In this document: positions 17,500-26,553 of the stretch, piece after piece
How positions within the stretch are numbered: the first letter of the stretch is position 1
How the letters are laid out: each line of letters opens with the position of its first letter
NCBI GenBank assembly: GCA_963736975.1
Contig: CAVTQY010000001.1
Coordinates: 744,001 to 808,000 of the forward strand
Length of the DNA stretch: 64,000 nt
Source of the DNA: CAVTQY01 sp963736975
Lineage (GTDB): Bacteria > Pseudomonadota > Alphaproteobacteria > Acetobacterales > Acetobacteraceae
Direction: 5' to 3'
Made by a program: the position numbers and the translations under genes
The notes under the pieces: generated by a model
What the model was told of the DNA's origin: nothing
What the model saw: only the letters and a program-made list of their open reading frames with translations
The model's database searches: none

Positions 17500-18720
17500 C
17501 TACTTCGCTTCACCGTCCACGATCTGATAAATCGTCCCCAGGAGTTCGTGGAGTTTGTCCGTACCGGGCGCCGGCTGCGAATTGGTCTGCAACGTGATCA
17601 TCAGGTCCTTTTTCGCGAACCACACATAAAGCGTCCGGTAACCGAGCGTCGTGCCCTCGTAAAACCAATGTGCTCCGATCGATCCGAGAACCGCCTTGGC
17701 CAGGCCGAGCGAAAATCCGCCCGGATCATCGGCCGACACGTCTGCGATCGGCTTGCCGGTCTTGGTTGAGACCAGCGCCATCCATTCCGCCTGCTGCTTC
17801 GGCGGCACCACGTGTCCTTCGAACACCGTGCGCATCCAATGGTCGACGTCGCGTGCGTTGGCGATCGCACCGCCCGCCGCCTGCGCCCAAGAGGTGTTCA
17901 TGCCGCGAACGTCCCGCCCCATCATCGGGAGGTTCCATGACTCCTTGCAATTCGGCTGATAGTCGGCACAAGCCGGGTTTTCGAAGTAGCCGTGCGCCAG
18001 ACGGTCGATCACAGCGGCGGGATATGTCCCGTTCTCATAGAACGTGCTGTCCAATCCGAACGGCGTAATCACCATCTCATGCACGAGATCACGATAGGAT
18101 CCGCCGGCAGCTTTTGCGGCAATCATGCCGGCGAGGATGTAGTTGGTGTTAGAATAATGATAGCCGGTGCTCACCGGCAGGTGGTTTGTGCTGCTGGGGT
18201 AGGCAGCGTCAATCAGATCCGCTGCGGTCAGGTCGCGGGTGGGATCATGCACCCAGACGCGTGCGAGGGTCTCGGTCTCGGAGTAGTTTGGTATGCCGCT
18301 CGTCATGTTGAGGAGGCGCCGGATGCTCACATCCTTCCACGCCGGGTATTGCGGAAGCCATTTGCCGACCGTGTCGTCGATGGACAGCTTGCCGGCGGCC
18401 TCGAGCTTGAGGATCAGAGCGACAGTAAAAGATTTCGACGTGCTGCCCATCTGGAACAGCGTATTCCGGCGTACTGGTGGATCACTTGGCGCATTTCCGA
18501 CTTTCCCGGCGAACGCCTCGATCGCCGGACCAGGATCGCCGAAGCTGATATAGGCGGCAACTCCGGTTATTTTTTCCACCGGTGCGCGTTCCGCCACCCA
18601 CGCTTCGAGGGCGGCCTGGATCCTCGCGATCCGAGGCGCCTCCGCTCGTGCGCCGGGTGCCGCGAGAAGCGCCATGCCCAAAGCGATCGACAACGCGAGG
18701 TATCCGCTGCGAAAGATCAT
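17500..18720 (-). CDS. Secreted serine hydrolase, beta-lactamase class C family
   Basis: 406 residues. A signal peptide (about 1-26, ending 'APGARA') sends it to the periplasm. The active-site S-T-S-K is at 93-96 and the Y-S-N motif at 189-191, as in class C beta-lactamases, esterases and D-amino-acid peptidases. The third motif is not the clear KTG of true lactamases; 'HWFYEGTTLGY' stands in that region. Start ATG 18720 has AGGAGG at good spacing. It may be a peptidase or esterase rather than a resistance enzyme. It is isolated, with long spacers on both sides. Confidence 0.9.
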   Translation of the reverse strand: MIFRSGYLALSIALGMALLAAPGARAEAPRIARIQAALEAWVAERAPVEKITGVAAYISFGDPGPAIEAFAGKVGNAPSDPPVRRNTLFQMGSTSKSFTVALILKLEAAGKLSIDDTVGKWLPQYPAWKDVSIRRLLNMTSGIPNYSETETLARVWVHDPTRDLTAADLIDAAYPSSTNHLPVSTGYHYSNTNYILAGMIAAKAAGGSYRDLVHEMVITPFGLDSTFYENGTYPAAVIDRLAHGYFENPACADYQPNCKESWNLPMMGRDVRGMNTSWAQAAGGAIANARDVDHWMRTVFEGHVVPPKQQAEWMALVSTKTGKPIADVSADDPGGFSLGLAKAVLGSIGAHWFYEGTTLGYRTLYVWFAKKDLMITLQTNSQPAPGTDKLHELLGTIYQIVDGEAK

Positions 18721-19156
18721 TTCTGCCTCCTTGCGGTCGGGTAGCACAGAGGGTATCCGTCACAAATCCCGCCTGCGCCGCAGCGGAGCGCTTTCGTTTC
18801 CGCCGTGTCGGATCGGCCGTGTTGCGCAGAGTTTGGTCAGTCGGCGACGAACACCATGGACTGCCCTCCGTTTCGGCCGGCACGCTGCACGGTTATGGCC
18901 CCGTCCGTCACTTTCAGGATTATCTGGCCATCTTCTTTGATCGCTGTTTGATCGTCGGCCGGTCGGCTCAGTTCTGGATGGCGAGCTGTAGAGCATTCGC
19001 TCCTGAAGGACGGATGGCTGACAACAGCGCTTCGAACGGCACCGCTACTCGGTTCGATCTCTGCCGCTGGCAGCGGGCGCTTCCTCAGGGTAGCGTGGGC
19101 CGCGCCAGGAATAGCGACGACAGTTCCTGAGTTCGGCGAAAATCCCAGGGAGTGAA
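18721..19156. other. Spacer with an unassigned minus-strand open frame
   Basis: No gene is recognised. On the minus strand a frame without stops ends in TGA at 18837-18839 and runs back past 19130. Its last part reads 'DGQIILKVTDGAITVQRAG' and 'GGQSMVFVAD', which looks protein-like. It has no credible start, and the upstream part is Ser/Arg/Pro-rich. It could be the tail of a decayed gene or chance. Confidence 0.25.
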
Positions 19157-19523
19157 ATGATTGACCACACCGGGATCGGTGTTTCTGACATTGCGCGATC
19201 TGCTCGGTTCTACAACGCCGCGTTGGGTGCGCTCGGATTGCGCCGGATCATGCAGATGCCGGAGAATGTTGGTACCGACGGAATCGGCTACGGAGTCGAG
19301 TATCCGGTCTTCTGGATCGATCGATTTCACCCGCATTCGGTCCGCCAGCATACTGCATTCGCGGCGAAAAACAGGGCAGACGTAGATGCCTTTCATGCGG
19401 CGGGCGCTGAAGGCAGGCGGGGCCGACAATGGCGCACCTGGCGAGCGCCGGCCTCATTACTATGCTGCGTTCGTGCTCGATCCAGACGGCAATAATATCG
19501 AGGCGGTCTTTCGCGGGGACTGA
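19157..19523 (+). pseudogene. VOC/glyoxalase family protein, frameshifted
   Basis: The start 'MIDHTGIGVSDIARSARFYNAAL' is a typical vicinal-oxygen-chelate opening with the first metal-ligand His4. The normal C-terminus ('RPHYYAAFVLDPDGNNIEAVFRGD') lies in another frame. One extra G near 19400 explains the switch. Without it the protein is ~121 residues, normal for this fold. Metal ligands His4, a central His and the Glu in 'NIEAV' would all be kept. ATG 19157 is preceded by a GGGAG ribosome site. Confidence 0.8.
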
Positions 19524-19903
19524 TGTTCAATCTGCGTAGGAACGCCTCGTATCCCGCCAAACGCCGGAAGCACCCCACCGATGGCCGAACCGACCCAGCG
19601 ACCGCTGCCGCCGACCAAGTCCGCCTCACCCGCATCCGGCCGCCCCCGACCTGGTGCATGGCATCAGCGAGCGTTCAGTCCGCCGCGCCAAGGAACGTGG
19701 GGAGCGCCTTGGCAGTGGCCCGTTTGGCCGGCTGGCGCGCTGTGCACGCCATGGCGGACGCCCGCGGACTCCGCCGGGCCGCAGGCCTGACCCAAGGGGC
19801 TGCGGCCCGGCTTCGGGGTGGCGGCCGTTTCCGCCGGCATCGCTCGCAGAATGTCGTGGCGGACTCCCTGGTGTTTGAGTGTTTATGCGCTTACAATGGG
19901 CTT
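19524..19903. other. Spacer upstream of the toxin-antitoxin pair
   Basis: About 380 bases without a convincing gene. One frame contains 'HGISERSVRRAKERGERL', reminiscent of a helix-turn-helix fragment, but nothing around it supports a gene. TACAAT at 19892-19897, just before the antitoxin ATG, is a candidate -10 box, though no -35 box at proper spacing is evident. Confidence 0.3.
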
Positions 19904-20146
19904 ATGTCAGATGCCGCCCGTTGGAACCTGATCGTCTCCCGCGCCACGGACGATGCCTTGCGTCAGTTCCTGGCCAGCCAGGGGCGTGGCCGGAAAGGTG
20001 AACTGTCGCGCTTCGTCGAAGAGGCGGTGCAGGCTCGCATTTTCGAGCTTACTGCCGAGCAAGCGAAGCAGCAGAATGCCCACCTCTCCGCCGAGGAGAT
20101 CACCGAGATCGTCGATGAGGCCTTAGGATGGGCACGACGCGCCTGA
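19904..20146 (+). CDS. Ribbon-helix-helix type antitoxin
   Basis: 80 residues from ATG 19904. 'WNLIVSRATDDALRQFLA' looks like the DNA-binding beta strand and first helix of a CopG/RHH fold, followed by 'GELSRFVEEAVQARIFEL' as the second helix. The acidic C-terminus would wrap the toxin. The stop is immediately followed by the ATG of the PIN-domain gene, a normal antitoxin-toxin order. It probably represses its own promoter. The longer open frame upstream has no support as protein. Confidence 0.75.
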   Translation: MSDAARWNLIVSRATDDALRQFLASQGRGRKGELSRFVEEAVQARIFELTAEQAKQQNAHLSAEEITEIVDEALGWARRA

Positions 20147-20557
20147 ATGCGCGTCGTGCTCGACAGCAACATTCTGCTCAGCGCGTTGATCTCGCAGCAC
20201 GGTCCGCCGCACCAGATCTACGAGGCTTGGCAGAAGAAGCGCTTCACGATGATCACCGCTGATGTCCAATTGGACGAATTGCGTCGGGCCAGCCGATATC
20301 CGAAGTTTCGCAACGTTTTGCAGCCGCACCGCGTTGGACGCCTGCTGAACCACCTCCAAAGGGCCACGATTGTCGATTGGCTGCCGGGCGGGTACGAGGC
20401 CACCGATCCGCACGATGCCTGGCTGCTGGCGTTAGCCAAAACGGCGCACGCCGATTATCTGGTCACAGGCGACAAACGATCCGGGCTGTTGGCCAGGCGT
20501 CGCCTCGGGACCGCTCGCATCCTGACCGCTGCTGCATTCTGTGAGGTGATTCAATGA
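20147..20557 (+). CDS. PIN-domain toxin (putative toxin-antitoxin ribonuclease)
   Basis: 136 residues. The fold markers are in order: 'VVLDSNILLSALIS' with catalytic Asp6, a middle acidic residue in 'LDELRRAS', and the C-terminal 'TDPHDAWLLALAK' and 'YLVTGDKR' that complete the Mg site. The length and order fit COG1569-type PIN toxins, which cleave RNA. It starts directly at the antitoxin stop, so translation is coupled. The target RNA is unknown. Confidence 0.85.
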   Translation: MRVVLDSNILLSALISQHGPPHQIYEAWQKKRFTMITADVQLDELRRASRYPKFRNVLQPHRVGRLLNHLQRATIVDWLPGGYEATDPHDAWLLALAKTAHADYLVTGDKRSGLLARRRLGTARILTAAAFCEVIQ

Positions 20558-20960
20558 GTGCCGACGCTCATCCAGCCAGCGCGAGATCCGCTGCAACGCG
20601 CGGCCGATCTCGTGCGCCGCGAAGACGTCAATACACTGGCTTGGATGATGCGTTCCTGACGCATTGTCGAGCTCCGGCGGTTGCGGGTTTTTGCTTCGGA
20701 TGCTCAACTCGCGAAATGTCACAAATCAGCCGGTCTTGTCAGCTACTTAGCTTTTATGGGACGGGGCACTTAGGTAGGCTAACACGAGTGCTGCCGGCGC
20801 CTCGCTGGTTTCCTGATTAGAACACACCGGGGCCATGGCATCGTGGCTGTTGCCGACGAAGTGGTCAGGAGCGGGTTCTGCGTGAAGCGAAGGGTCGCGA
20901 CGACAAAGCACCGGCAACGCCTCTGCCGCTCTCGCGTTGCCTTCGTGAAAGGAGGCGCTC
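20558..20960. other. 403-bp spacer
   Basis: No convincing gene on either strand. A minus-strand frame with 'AHEIGRALQRISRWLDERR' and a plus-strand frame with 'REDVNTLAWMM' overlap each other, and neither has a start or a family match I know. AAAGGAGG at 20946-20953 is the strong ribosome binding site of the next gene. Confidence 0.4.
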
Positions 20961-21266
20961 ATGCGCAACACCACACTCTGGCTCCCGGTCCTACTTGCCG
21001 GAAGTCTCGCCGCCGGATCGGCCATCGCCGCCGCCGGACCGACGCCGCAAACCGTGCAGAAGGACAACCCGAAGGGAAGCACCGCCGGGCTGTTCCCCAA
21101 GAACCAGCCGGCCCAGCCGTACAGCAAGTCGGGAGCGAACGGGGAGCAGGCGGGAATGACGGCGCACGGCTACGAGCCGAACGCCGGCGCCACTGGGCTC
21201 AGCGGTTCCGCCGGCTCAACCAACGGCTGGAGCGGGTCGCAATCGGGCGGCGGAACGCAGCAGTAA
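20961..21266 (+). CDS. Small secreted Gly/Ser/Asn-rich protein
   Basis: 101 residues with a clear signal peptide (about 1-24, 'LWLPVLLAGSLAAGSAIAAA'). The mature part is polar, low in hydrophobic residues and rich in Gly, Ser, Asn and Gln. It looks intrinsically disordered and carries no known domain. AAAGGAGG seven bases before ATG 20961 supports strong expression. It converges with emrB, whose stop is 5 bases away. Function unknown. Confidence 0.7.
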   Translation: MRNTTLWLPVLLAGSLAAGSAIAAAGPTPQTVQKDNPKGSTAGLFPKNQPAQPYSKSGANGEQAGMTAHGYEPNAGATGLSGSAGSTNGWSGSQSGGGTQQ

Positions 21267-21271
21267 CCGGC

Positions 21272-22807
21272 TCAATCCATGGCGGCATGCGCATCCGCGG
21301 GGGCGGCCGCAACGGCGCGCGGACGGCGCATGAGGAACAGCAGCAACAAGGCCGGCAGAGTGGTGAAGATCATCAGCTTGTAGTCATCCACATAAGCAAT
21401 GATCTGCGCCTGCTGGTTGATGATGCCATCGAGCATCGCCGCGCCATGCGCATTCGCCGGATCCAGGAAGCGGTGCACCGCGCCGGACTGCAGGGCGCGA
21501 TTGAACGGGTTCACATAAGCGCCGATCTGCGCATGCAAAGCCTGCGTGTTATGCGCCAGCAACGCGGAGGTGATAGATACACCAATCGCCGCGCCGATAT
21601 TGCGCAGCAGGCTGAACAGGGAGGCACCGTCGGTCCGCAGATTGGGCGCCAGCGTTGCAAATGCGATCACCTGCAGCGGGATGAACACGAAGCCCAGGCC
21701 GATGCCCTGGACCACGATCGCGAAGATCAGCCGACTTTCCGATACGTCTGGCGTCCAGCCGGTCATCTCCCACAGCGACCAGCACAGCGCCAGCACGCCC
21801 ACCGCCATGATCTTGCGCGGGTCGGACTTGCTGGCGATCCGGCCGGCGATCATCATCGCGGCCATGGTGCCGATGCCTCGCGGCGCCATCACCAAGCCCG
21901 CGGTCTCCACCGGATAGTTGCCGAGGTTCTGCAACCAGGGCGCCATCAGGGCCGAGCTGGACACCAGGATGGTGCCCATCGCGAACATCATTGCGAGCCC
22001 GGCGGAGAAATTGCGGTCCTTGAACAAGCTGGGCCGGATGAACGGCCGCTTCGCCGACCATAGATGCACGAGAAACAAATAAATGCCGAGGCCGGCCAGC
22101 ACTGCCTCGGTGACGATCTCCCGTGAACTGAACCAGTCCTGGTCCTGGCCGCGGTCCAGCATCAATTGCAGCGCGCCGATCCCCATGGAAAGCGCCGTGA
22201 AGCCGATCCAGTCGAAGCGCAAGCTGCTCTCGCCGCGCGAAGCCGGCATGAAGACCAGCAACCCGAGCGTCGCGAGAATGCCGAACGGCAGGTTGACGTA
22301 GAACACCCACCGCCAGTTGTAGATCTCGGTCAGGTACCCGCCCAACGTCGGACCAAGGATCGGGCCCAGCATCACGCCCACGCCCCAGATGGCCATCGCC
22401 TGTCCGCGCTGCTCTATCGGATAGATGTCGAGCAACGTCGCCTGCGACAACGGCACCAGGGCCGCGCCGCACATGCCCTGCATCAGGCGAAACATCACCA
22501 TCTGCCCGAGCGACTGCGCCGCGCCGCACAGCATGGAGGTGATGGTGAATCCCACCAGGCAGATCACGAACAGCCGCTTGCGGCCGAAGCGCTGCGCCAT
22601 CCAGCCCACGGGCGCGGTCATGATCGCCGCGGCGGTGATGTAGGATGTCAGCACCCAGGTAATTTCGTCGAAGCTCGCCGACAGGCTGCCCTGCATATAG
22701 GGCAGCGCGACATTGGCGATGGTCTGGTCGAGCGCCTGCATCAAGGTGGCGCCCATGGTGCAAATCGTGATGATGCCCCGATGCGGGACGTTATGGGGAT
22801 CGGTCAT
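21272..22807 (-). CDS. emrB: DHA2-family drug:H+ antiporter (EmrB-like)
   Basis: 511 residues with 14 membrane helices. 'DQTIANVALPYM' in helix 1, 'GWMAQRFGRKRLF' as the loop 2-3 motif, and 'GPILGPTLGGYL' as motif C mark the DHA2 drug-antiporter group. It works with the adaptor EmrA and an outer-membrane channel; no TolC gene is in the window. It lies 16 bases downstream of emrA and ends the marR-emrA-emrB operon. Confidence 0.93.
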   Translation of the reverse strand: MTDPHNVPHRGIITICTMGATLMQALDQTIANVALPYMQGSLSASFDEITWVLTSYITAAAIMTAPVGWMAQRFGRKRLFVICLVGFTITSMLCGAAQSLGQMVMFRLMQGMCGAALVPLSQATLLDIYPIEQRGQAMAIWGVGVMLGPILGPTLGGYLTEIYNWRWVFYVNLPFGILATLGLLVFMPASRGESSLRFDWIGFTALSMGIGALQLMLDRGQDQDWFSSREIVTEAVLAGLGIYLFLVHLWSAKRPFIRPSLFKDRNFSAGLAMMFAMGTILVSSSALMAPWLQNLGNYPVETAGLVMAPRGIGTMAAMMIAGRIASKSDPRKIMAVGVLALCWSLWEMTGWTPDVSESRLIFAIVVQGIGLGFVFIPLQVIAFATLAPNLRTDGASLFSLLRNIGAAIGVSITSALLAHNTQALHAQIGAYVNPFNRALQSGAVHRFLDPANAHGAAMLDGIINQQAQIIAYVDDYKLMIFTTLPALLLLFLMRRPRAVAAAPADAHAAMD

Positions 22808-22823
22808 TGCACCAATCCCGACC

Positions 22824-23936
22824 TCAGTACAGGTCGGAGAGCGACCTTGTATGGCCGGTATCGATGCTCGCCTCGACGCTCATGCCGGTGCGCAGCTCCG
22901 GATCGCCGGGTTGACGGTTCACGTGGATCCGCAGGGGGATCCGCTGCACGACCTTCACCCAGTTGCCGGACGTGTTCTGCGCCGGCAGCACGGAAAACTC
23001 CGATCCGCTGTTGGGCGAAATACTCTCCACCACGCCGTCCCAGACGCGGCCGGGATAAGTATCGACCGTGACCTCCACATGATCGCCCGGCTTCACCCAG
23101 GTGAGCTCGGTCTCTTTCGGATCGGCCTCGACCCACACATGCTCGGAAGACACCAGACCAAATGCGGCCGTTGATGCGGCCAGATACATGCCGGGCTGCA
23201 CGGTATCGACATCGGTCACCGTGCCCGGGAACGGCGCCTTGATCACGCTGTCGTCCAACTGGCGCTGCGCCTCGTCCACCTTGGCCTGCGCCGCCAGGTA
23301 CTGCGGCATGCGTTCCACAGGCGCATCGGCATCGCCGCCGAGCTTCGCGAGCTGCACCTCGGCCTGCACCTTGAGCGCCGCCACGGCCTGCCGATCGGCC
23401 GCCAGCGCGAAGCGGGCGTTGTCGTAGTCGGCGCGGGTGACGCCGCCCGACTTCACCAGGCTGGAAAAGCGATCGAAATTGGCCTGATCGGCTTGCACCT
23501 GCGCCGCTTTGGCGTCGGCGTCGCGCTGCATGCGGACATAGTCGCGCTTCATCGCCTCCAGGATCAGCGCGGTCTCGGCAAGATCGGCCTTGGCCCCCGC
23601 CAACGCGATCTCGAAACGCCGCGGGTCGAGCCGCAGCAGAACCTGCCCCTTCTCGACGTGCTGGCCGTCTTTCACGGCAACTCCCGCGACAATCCCGGCC
23701 ACGTCGGTCGAAAGCGCCTCCTTCCCAGCGCGAACATAGGCGTCATCGACGGAGACATAGCGTCCGCCATGCAGCCAGAACGTTACGGCACCGGCGCCGA
23801 CCACGACGATGCCAAGCACCATGAGCATCGGCCCCAGCGCATGGCGGCTGACGCGGGCGCGACGCGGCCGGTCAACGATGCCGGAGGAACCCGGCGCGCC
23901 GACCCGTGGCGCATGAGGAGAGGCCGTCTGCGACAT
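22824..23936 (-). CDS. emrA: HlyD-family membrane fusion protein (EmrA-like)
   Basis: 370 residues. A cytoplasmic tail and one membrane helix (~37-57, 'MLMVLGIVVVGAGAVTFWL') are followed by 'VSVDDAYVRA', the biotinyl-lipoyl half-motif 'VAGVAVKDGQHVEKGQVLLRLD', a coiled-coil hairpin and a beta-barrel domain ('WVKPGDHVEVTVDTYPGRVW'). It joins EmrB to an outer membrane channel. Its ATG overlaps the marR stop (TGATG). Confidence 0.93.
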   Translation of the reverse strand: MSQTASPHAPRVGAPGSSGIVDRPRRARVSRHALGPMLMVLGIVVVGAGAVTFWLHGGRYVSVDDAYVRAGKEALSTDVAGIVAGVAVKDGQHVEKGQVLLRLDPRRFEIALAGAKADLAETALILEAMKRDYVRMQRDADAKAAQVQADQANFDRFSSLVKSGGVTRADYDNARFALAADRQAVAALKVQAEVQLAKLGGDADAPVERMPQYLAAQAKVDEAQRQLDDSVIKAPFPGTVTDVDTVQPGMYLAASTAAFGLVSSEHVWVEADPKETELTWVKPGDHVEVTVDTYPGRVWDGVVESISPNSGSEFSVLPAQNTSGNWVKVVQRIPLRIHVNRQPGDPELRTGMSVEASIDTGHTRSLSDLY

Positions 23937-24415
23937 CAGGCAGCCGCCTCCGTTTCGGCGGGATCAGGGTCACGCTCGGGATCGGCGCGCCGCGCCGTGA
24001 GCGTGCCCTTGATGGTGACCAGCGCTTCGGTCATTGCGTGCAGCGTCTTCGCGTCGAGCCCCACGGTCATCATGCGGCTGATCTCGGCCCGCTGACGGTC
24101 AATCTCGCGCAGCTCCTTGTGCGCGGCGGGACACAGATGCAGACGCCAGATGCGCCGGTCCTTGGGGTCCGGGCGCCGCTCGACCATCCCGCGCGCCTCC
24201 AGCCGGTCGATAAGCCGGGCAACCGTGATCGGTTCCACCTCCAGCAGCTCGGCAAGCTCCTTCTGGGAGATTCCGGGCTGCCGCTCGAGCCAGATCAGGA
24301 TGCCCCACTGCGCGCGGGTCATGCCATGCGCGCGCGCCCGCTTATCGGCATCGACGCGCAGCAGGCGGGCCACGTCGTGGAGCAGGAACAGGAGGTCGCG
24401 CTGGAACTCGGTCAC
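23936..24415 (-). CDS. MarR-family transcriptional regulator
   Basis: 159 residues with a winged helix-turn-helix ('ISQKELAELLEVEPITVARLIDRL', then the wing 'RRPDPKDRRIWRLHL'). As first gene of the efflux operon it most likely represses it and is released by the pump's substrates. A palindrome at 24434-24446, just upstream, is a plausible operator. The last ~20 residues are acidic and not conserved. Confidence 0.92.
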   Translation of the reverse strand: MTEFQRDLLFLLHDVARLLRVDADKRARAHGMTRAQWGILIWLERQPGISQKELAELLEVEPITVARLIDRLEARGMVERRPDPKDRRIWRLHLCPAAHKELREIDRQRAEISRMMTVGLDAKTLHAMTEALVTIKGTLTARRADPERDPDPAETEAAA

Positions 24416-24433
24416 GCTGTGCTTCCTTGGGAC

Positions 24434-24446
24434 GCTTACTATAAGC
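24434..24446. promoter_or_regulatory. Putative MarR operator/promoter palindrome
   Basis: GCTTA-CTA-TAAGC is a perfect 13-base palindrome about 18 bases upstream of the marR start. A related half-site, GCGTTATAAT, follows at 24448-24457. On the minus strand, -10-like TATAGT and TATAAC overlap these sites, so a regulator bound here would block the promoter. Confidence 0.5.
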
Positions 24447-24607
24447 AGCGTTATAATGAGGACTCCAGACCCGCCGCCATGCTTCTGATGCAGAACGGAC
24501 CCGTGTCCCCGGAAGGGCGGCCGAAGGTCCGGCCGCCTCCGGATTGTTGTTGACCCGCGTCGGCGGCTCGGCCTAACCCGACCCGCAGATTACCGGCCGG
24601 AGCCTGA

Positions 24608-25681
24608 GTGCCGAAAACGCTGTTGCTGACAGGGGGATGCGGGTTCATCGGTTCGGCCGTCATCCGGTTTCTGCTCCGCCAGACCGACGACGTCGTGGTC
24701 AACGTGGACAAGCTGACCTACGCCGCCTCGCTCGAGGCGCTGGAGGTCGCGCGCGACCACCGTCGGCACGTGCTCATTGAAGCGGACATCGCCGACGGTC
24801 CGACGATGCGGCAGGTGTTTGCGACCTATCAGCCGGATGCCGTGATGCACCTCGCGGCCGAAAGCCACGTCGATCGTTCGATCGACGGCCCGGCCGAGTT
24901 TATCCATACCAATGTGCTCGGCACCTTCATCCTGCTGGAGGCCGCCCGGCACTATCACGCCGGATTGGACCGGCAACGGCGCGCTGCCTTCCGCTTCCAT
25001 CATGTCTCGACAGACGAAGTATTCGGCGCGCTCGGCCCCGAAGACGCGCCGTTCATGGAAACCACCGCCTACGATCCGCGCAGCCCCTATTCGGCCAGCA
25101 AGGCGGCCTCCGACCATCTGGTCCGGGCCTGGTTCCATACCTACGGATTTCCTACCATCGTCAGCAACACCGTCAACAATTACGGACCTTGGCAGTTTCC
25201 TGAGAAACTGATCCCGCTCGTCACGCTGAACGCGCTCCAGGGCAAACCGCTGCCGGTTTATGGCGACGGCTCGAACCGGCGCGACTGGCTGTTCGTCGAG
25301 GATCATGCGGAAGCGCTTGTTGCTGTGTTGGAACGCGGCGAGCCGGGTGCGACCTACGCGATCGGCGCCCGCCAGCCCCACAGCAACCTCGATGTGGTGC
25401 GCGGCATCTGCGGCCATCTCGATCATCGCCAGCCCGACCCGGCAGGGTCGCGCGAGCGGCTGATCCATTTCGTGACGGATCGCCCCGGCCATGATTTCCG
25501 CTACGAGATCGACCCCAGCCGGGCCGAGGCAGCGCTGGGCTGGAAAGCGACGCATGACTTCGCGACCGGACTTGCGCGCACCATCGACTGGTACCTCGAA
25601 CATCGCACCTGGTGCGAAAGCGCACGCGCGCGTTATGCCGGCCAGCGCCTCGGCGTTGCCGCGAAGGAGGCAGCGGAATGA
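24608..25681 (+). CDS. rfbB: dTDP-glucose 4,6-dehydratase
   Basis: Converts dTDP-glucose to dTDP-4-keto-6-deoxyglucose. 357 residues from GTG 24608. It has the NAD loop GGCGFIG (9-15), 'HLAAESHVDRSI', the catalytic 'STDEVFG' and the 'YSASKAASDH' Tyr-Lys pair, then 'NNYGPWQFPEKLIPL'. The latter reads Val-Asn-Asn where Ser-Asn-Asn is common. First gene of rfbBACD; its stop overlaps the rfbA ATG. Confidence 0.96.
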   Translation: MPKTLLLTGGCGFIGSAVIRFLLRQTDDVVVNVDKLTYAASLEALEVARDHRRHVLIEADIADGPTMRQVFATYQPDAVMHLAAESHVDRSIDGPAEFIHTNVLGTFILLEAARHYHAGLDRQRRAAFRFHHVSTDEVFGALGPEDAPFMETTAYDPRSPYSASKAASDHLVRAWFHTYGFPTIVSNTVNNYGPWQFPEKLIPLVTLNALQGKPLPVYGDGSNRRDWLFVEDHAEALVAVLERGEPGATYAIGARQPHSNLDVVRGICGHLDHRQPDPAGSRERLIHFVTDRPGHDFRYEIDPSRAEAALGWKATHDFATGLARTIDWYLEHRTWCESARARYAGQRLGVAAKEAAE

Positions 25682-26553
25682 AAGGCATCATTCTCGCCGG
25701 CGGTTCCGGCACGCGGCTGCATCCGGCGACGCTGGCGAGCTCCAAGCAGCTCCTGCCGGTCTATGACAAGCCGATGGTGTACTATCCCCTGTCCACGCTG
25801 ATGCTGGCGGGGATCCGCGACATCCTGGTGATCTCCACTCCCGCCGACCTGCCGCAGTTCCGCCGCCTGCTCGGTGATGGCGCGCAGCTCGGGGTCAGCT
25901 TCACTTACATGGAACAGCCGCGGCCGGAGGGGATCGCGCAGGCCTTCCTGATCGGGCGCGACTGGATCGGCGGCGAGGCCTGTGCGCTCGCCCTCGGCGA
26001 CAACCTTGTGCATGCCGACCATCTCTCGACGATTTTGCGCAGCGCCGCCGCACGCCCCCGGGGCGCTACCGTTTTTGCCTATCACGTGCGGGATCCCGAA
26101 CGCTACGGCGTGGTCAACTTCGATGACTCCGGGCGCGCAATGGAGATCGTCGAAAAGCCGGTCGCACCGGAGTCCAACTGGGCGGTCACCGGGCTCTATT
26201 TCTACGACCACCGTGTGAGCGATTTCGCCAACGCCGTCCGCCCCTCGGCACGCGGCGAGCTGGAGATTACCGATCTCAACCGCATCTACCTCGAAGACGG
26301 CTCATTGCATGTGGAACGGCTGTCCCGCGGCTGCGCCTGGCTGGATGCCGGCACGCCCGACAGCCTGTTACAGGCATCGCACTTTGTGCAGACGATCCAG
26401 TCGCGCACCGGCATGCTGGTCGGCTGCCCGGAGGAAGTCGCCTTCCGCATGGGCTTCATCGATGCCGATGCGCTGCGCACCCAGGCTCTCGCTCTGGGCA
26501 AGACCGAGCTGGGGCGTGTGCTGCGCCAGCTCGCCGACGGAGAGCATGCGTGA
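25678..26553 (+). CDS. rfbA: Glucose-1-phosphate thymidylyltransferase
   Basis: Makes dTDP-glucose, the first step towards dTDP-L-rhamnose. 291 residues from ATG 25678, with the nucleotidyltransferase signature 'GGSGTRLHP' (8-16), 'KQLLPVYDKPMVYYPLSTLM', 'GDNLVHADHL' with the Mg-binding Asp, and 'VEKPVAPESNWAVTGLYFYD'. The frame is open further upstream, but ATGA coupling with rfbB and the family N-terminus fix this start. Confidence 0.97.
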   Translation: MKGIILAGGSGTRLHPATLASSKQLLPVYDKPMVYYPLSTLMLAGIRDILVISTPADLPQFRRLLGDGAQLGVSFTYMEQPRPEGIAQAFLIGRDWIGGEACALALGDNLVHADHLSTILRSAAARPRGATVFAYHVRDPERYGVVNFDDSGRAMEIVEKPVAPESNWAVTGLYFYDHRVSDFANAVRPSARGELEITDLNRIYLEDGSLHVERLSRGCAWLDAGTPDSLLQASHFVQTIQSRTGMLVGCPEEVAFRMGFIDADALRTQALALGKTELGRVLRQLADGEHA

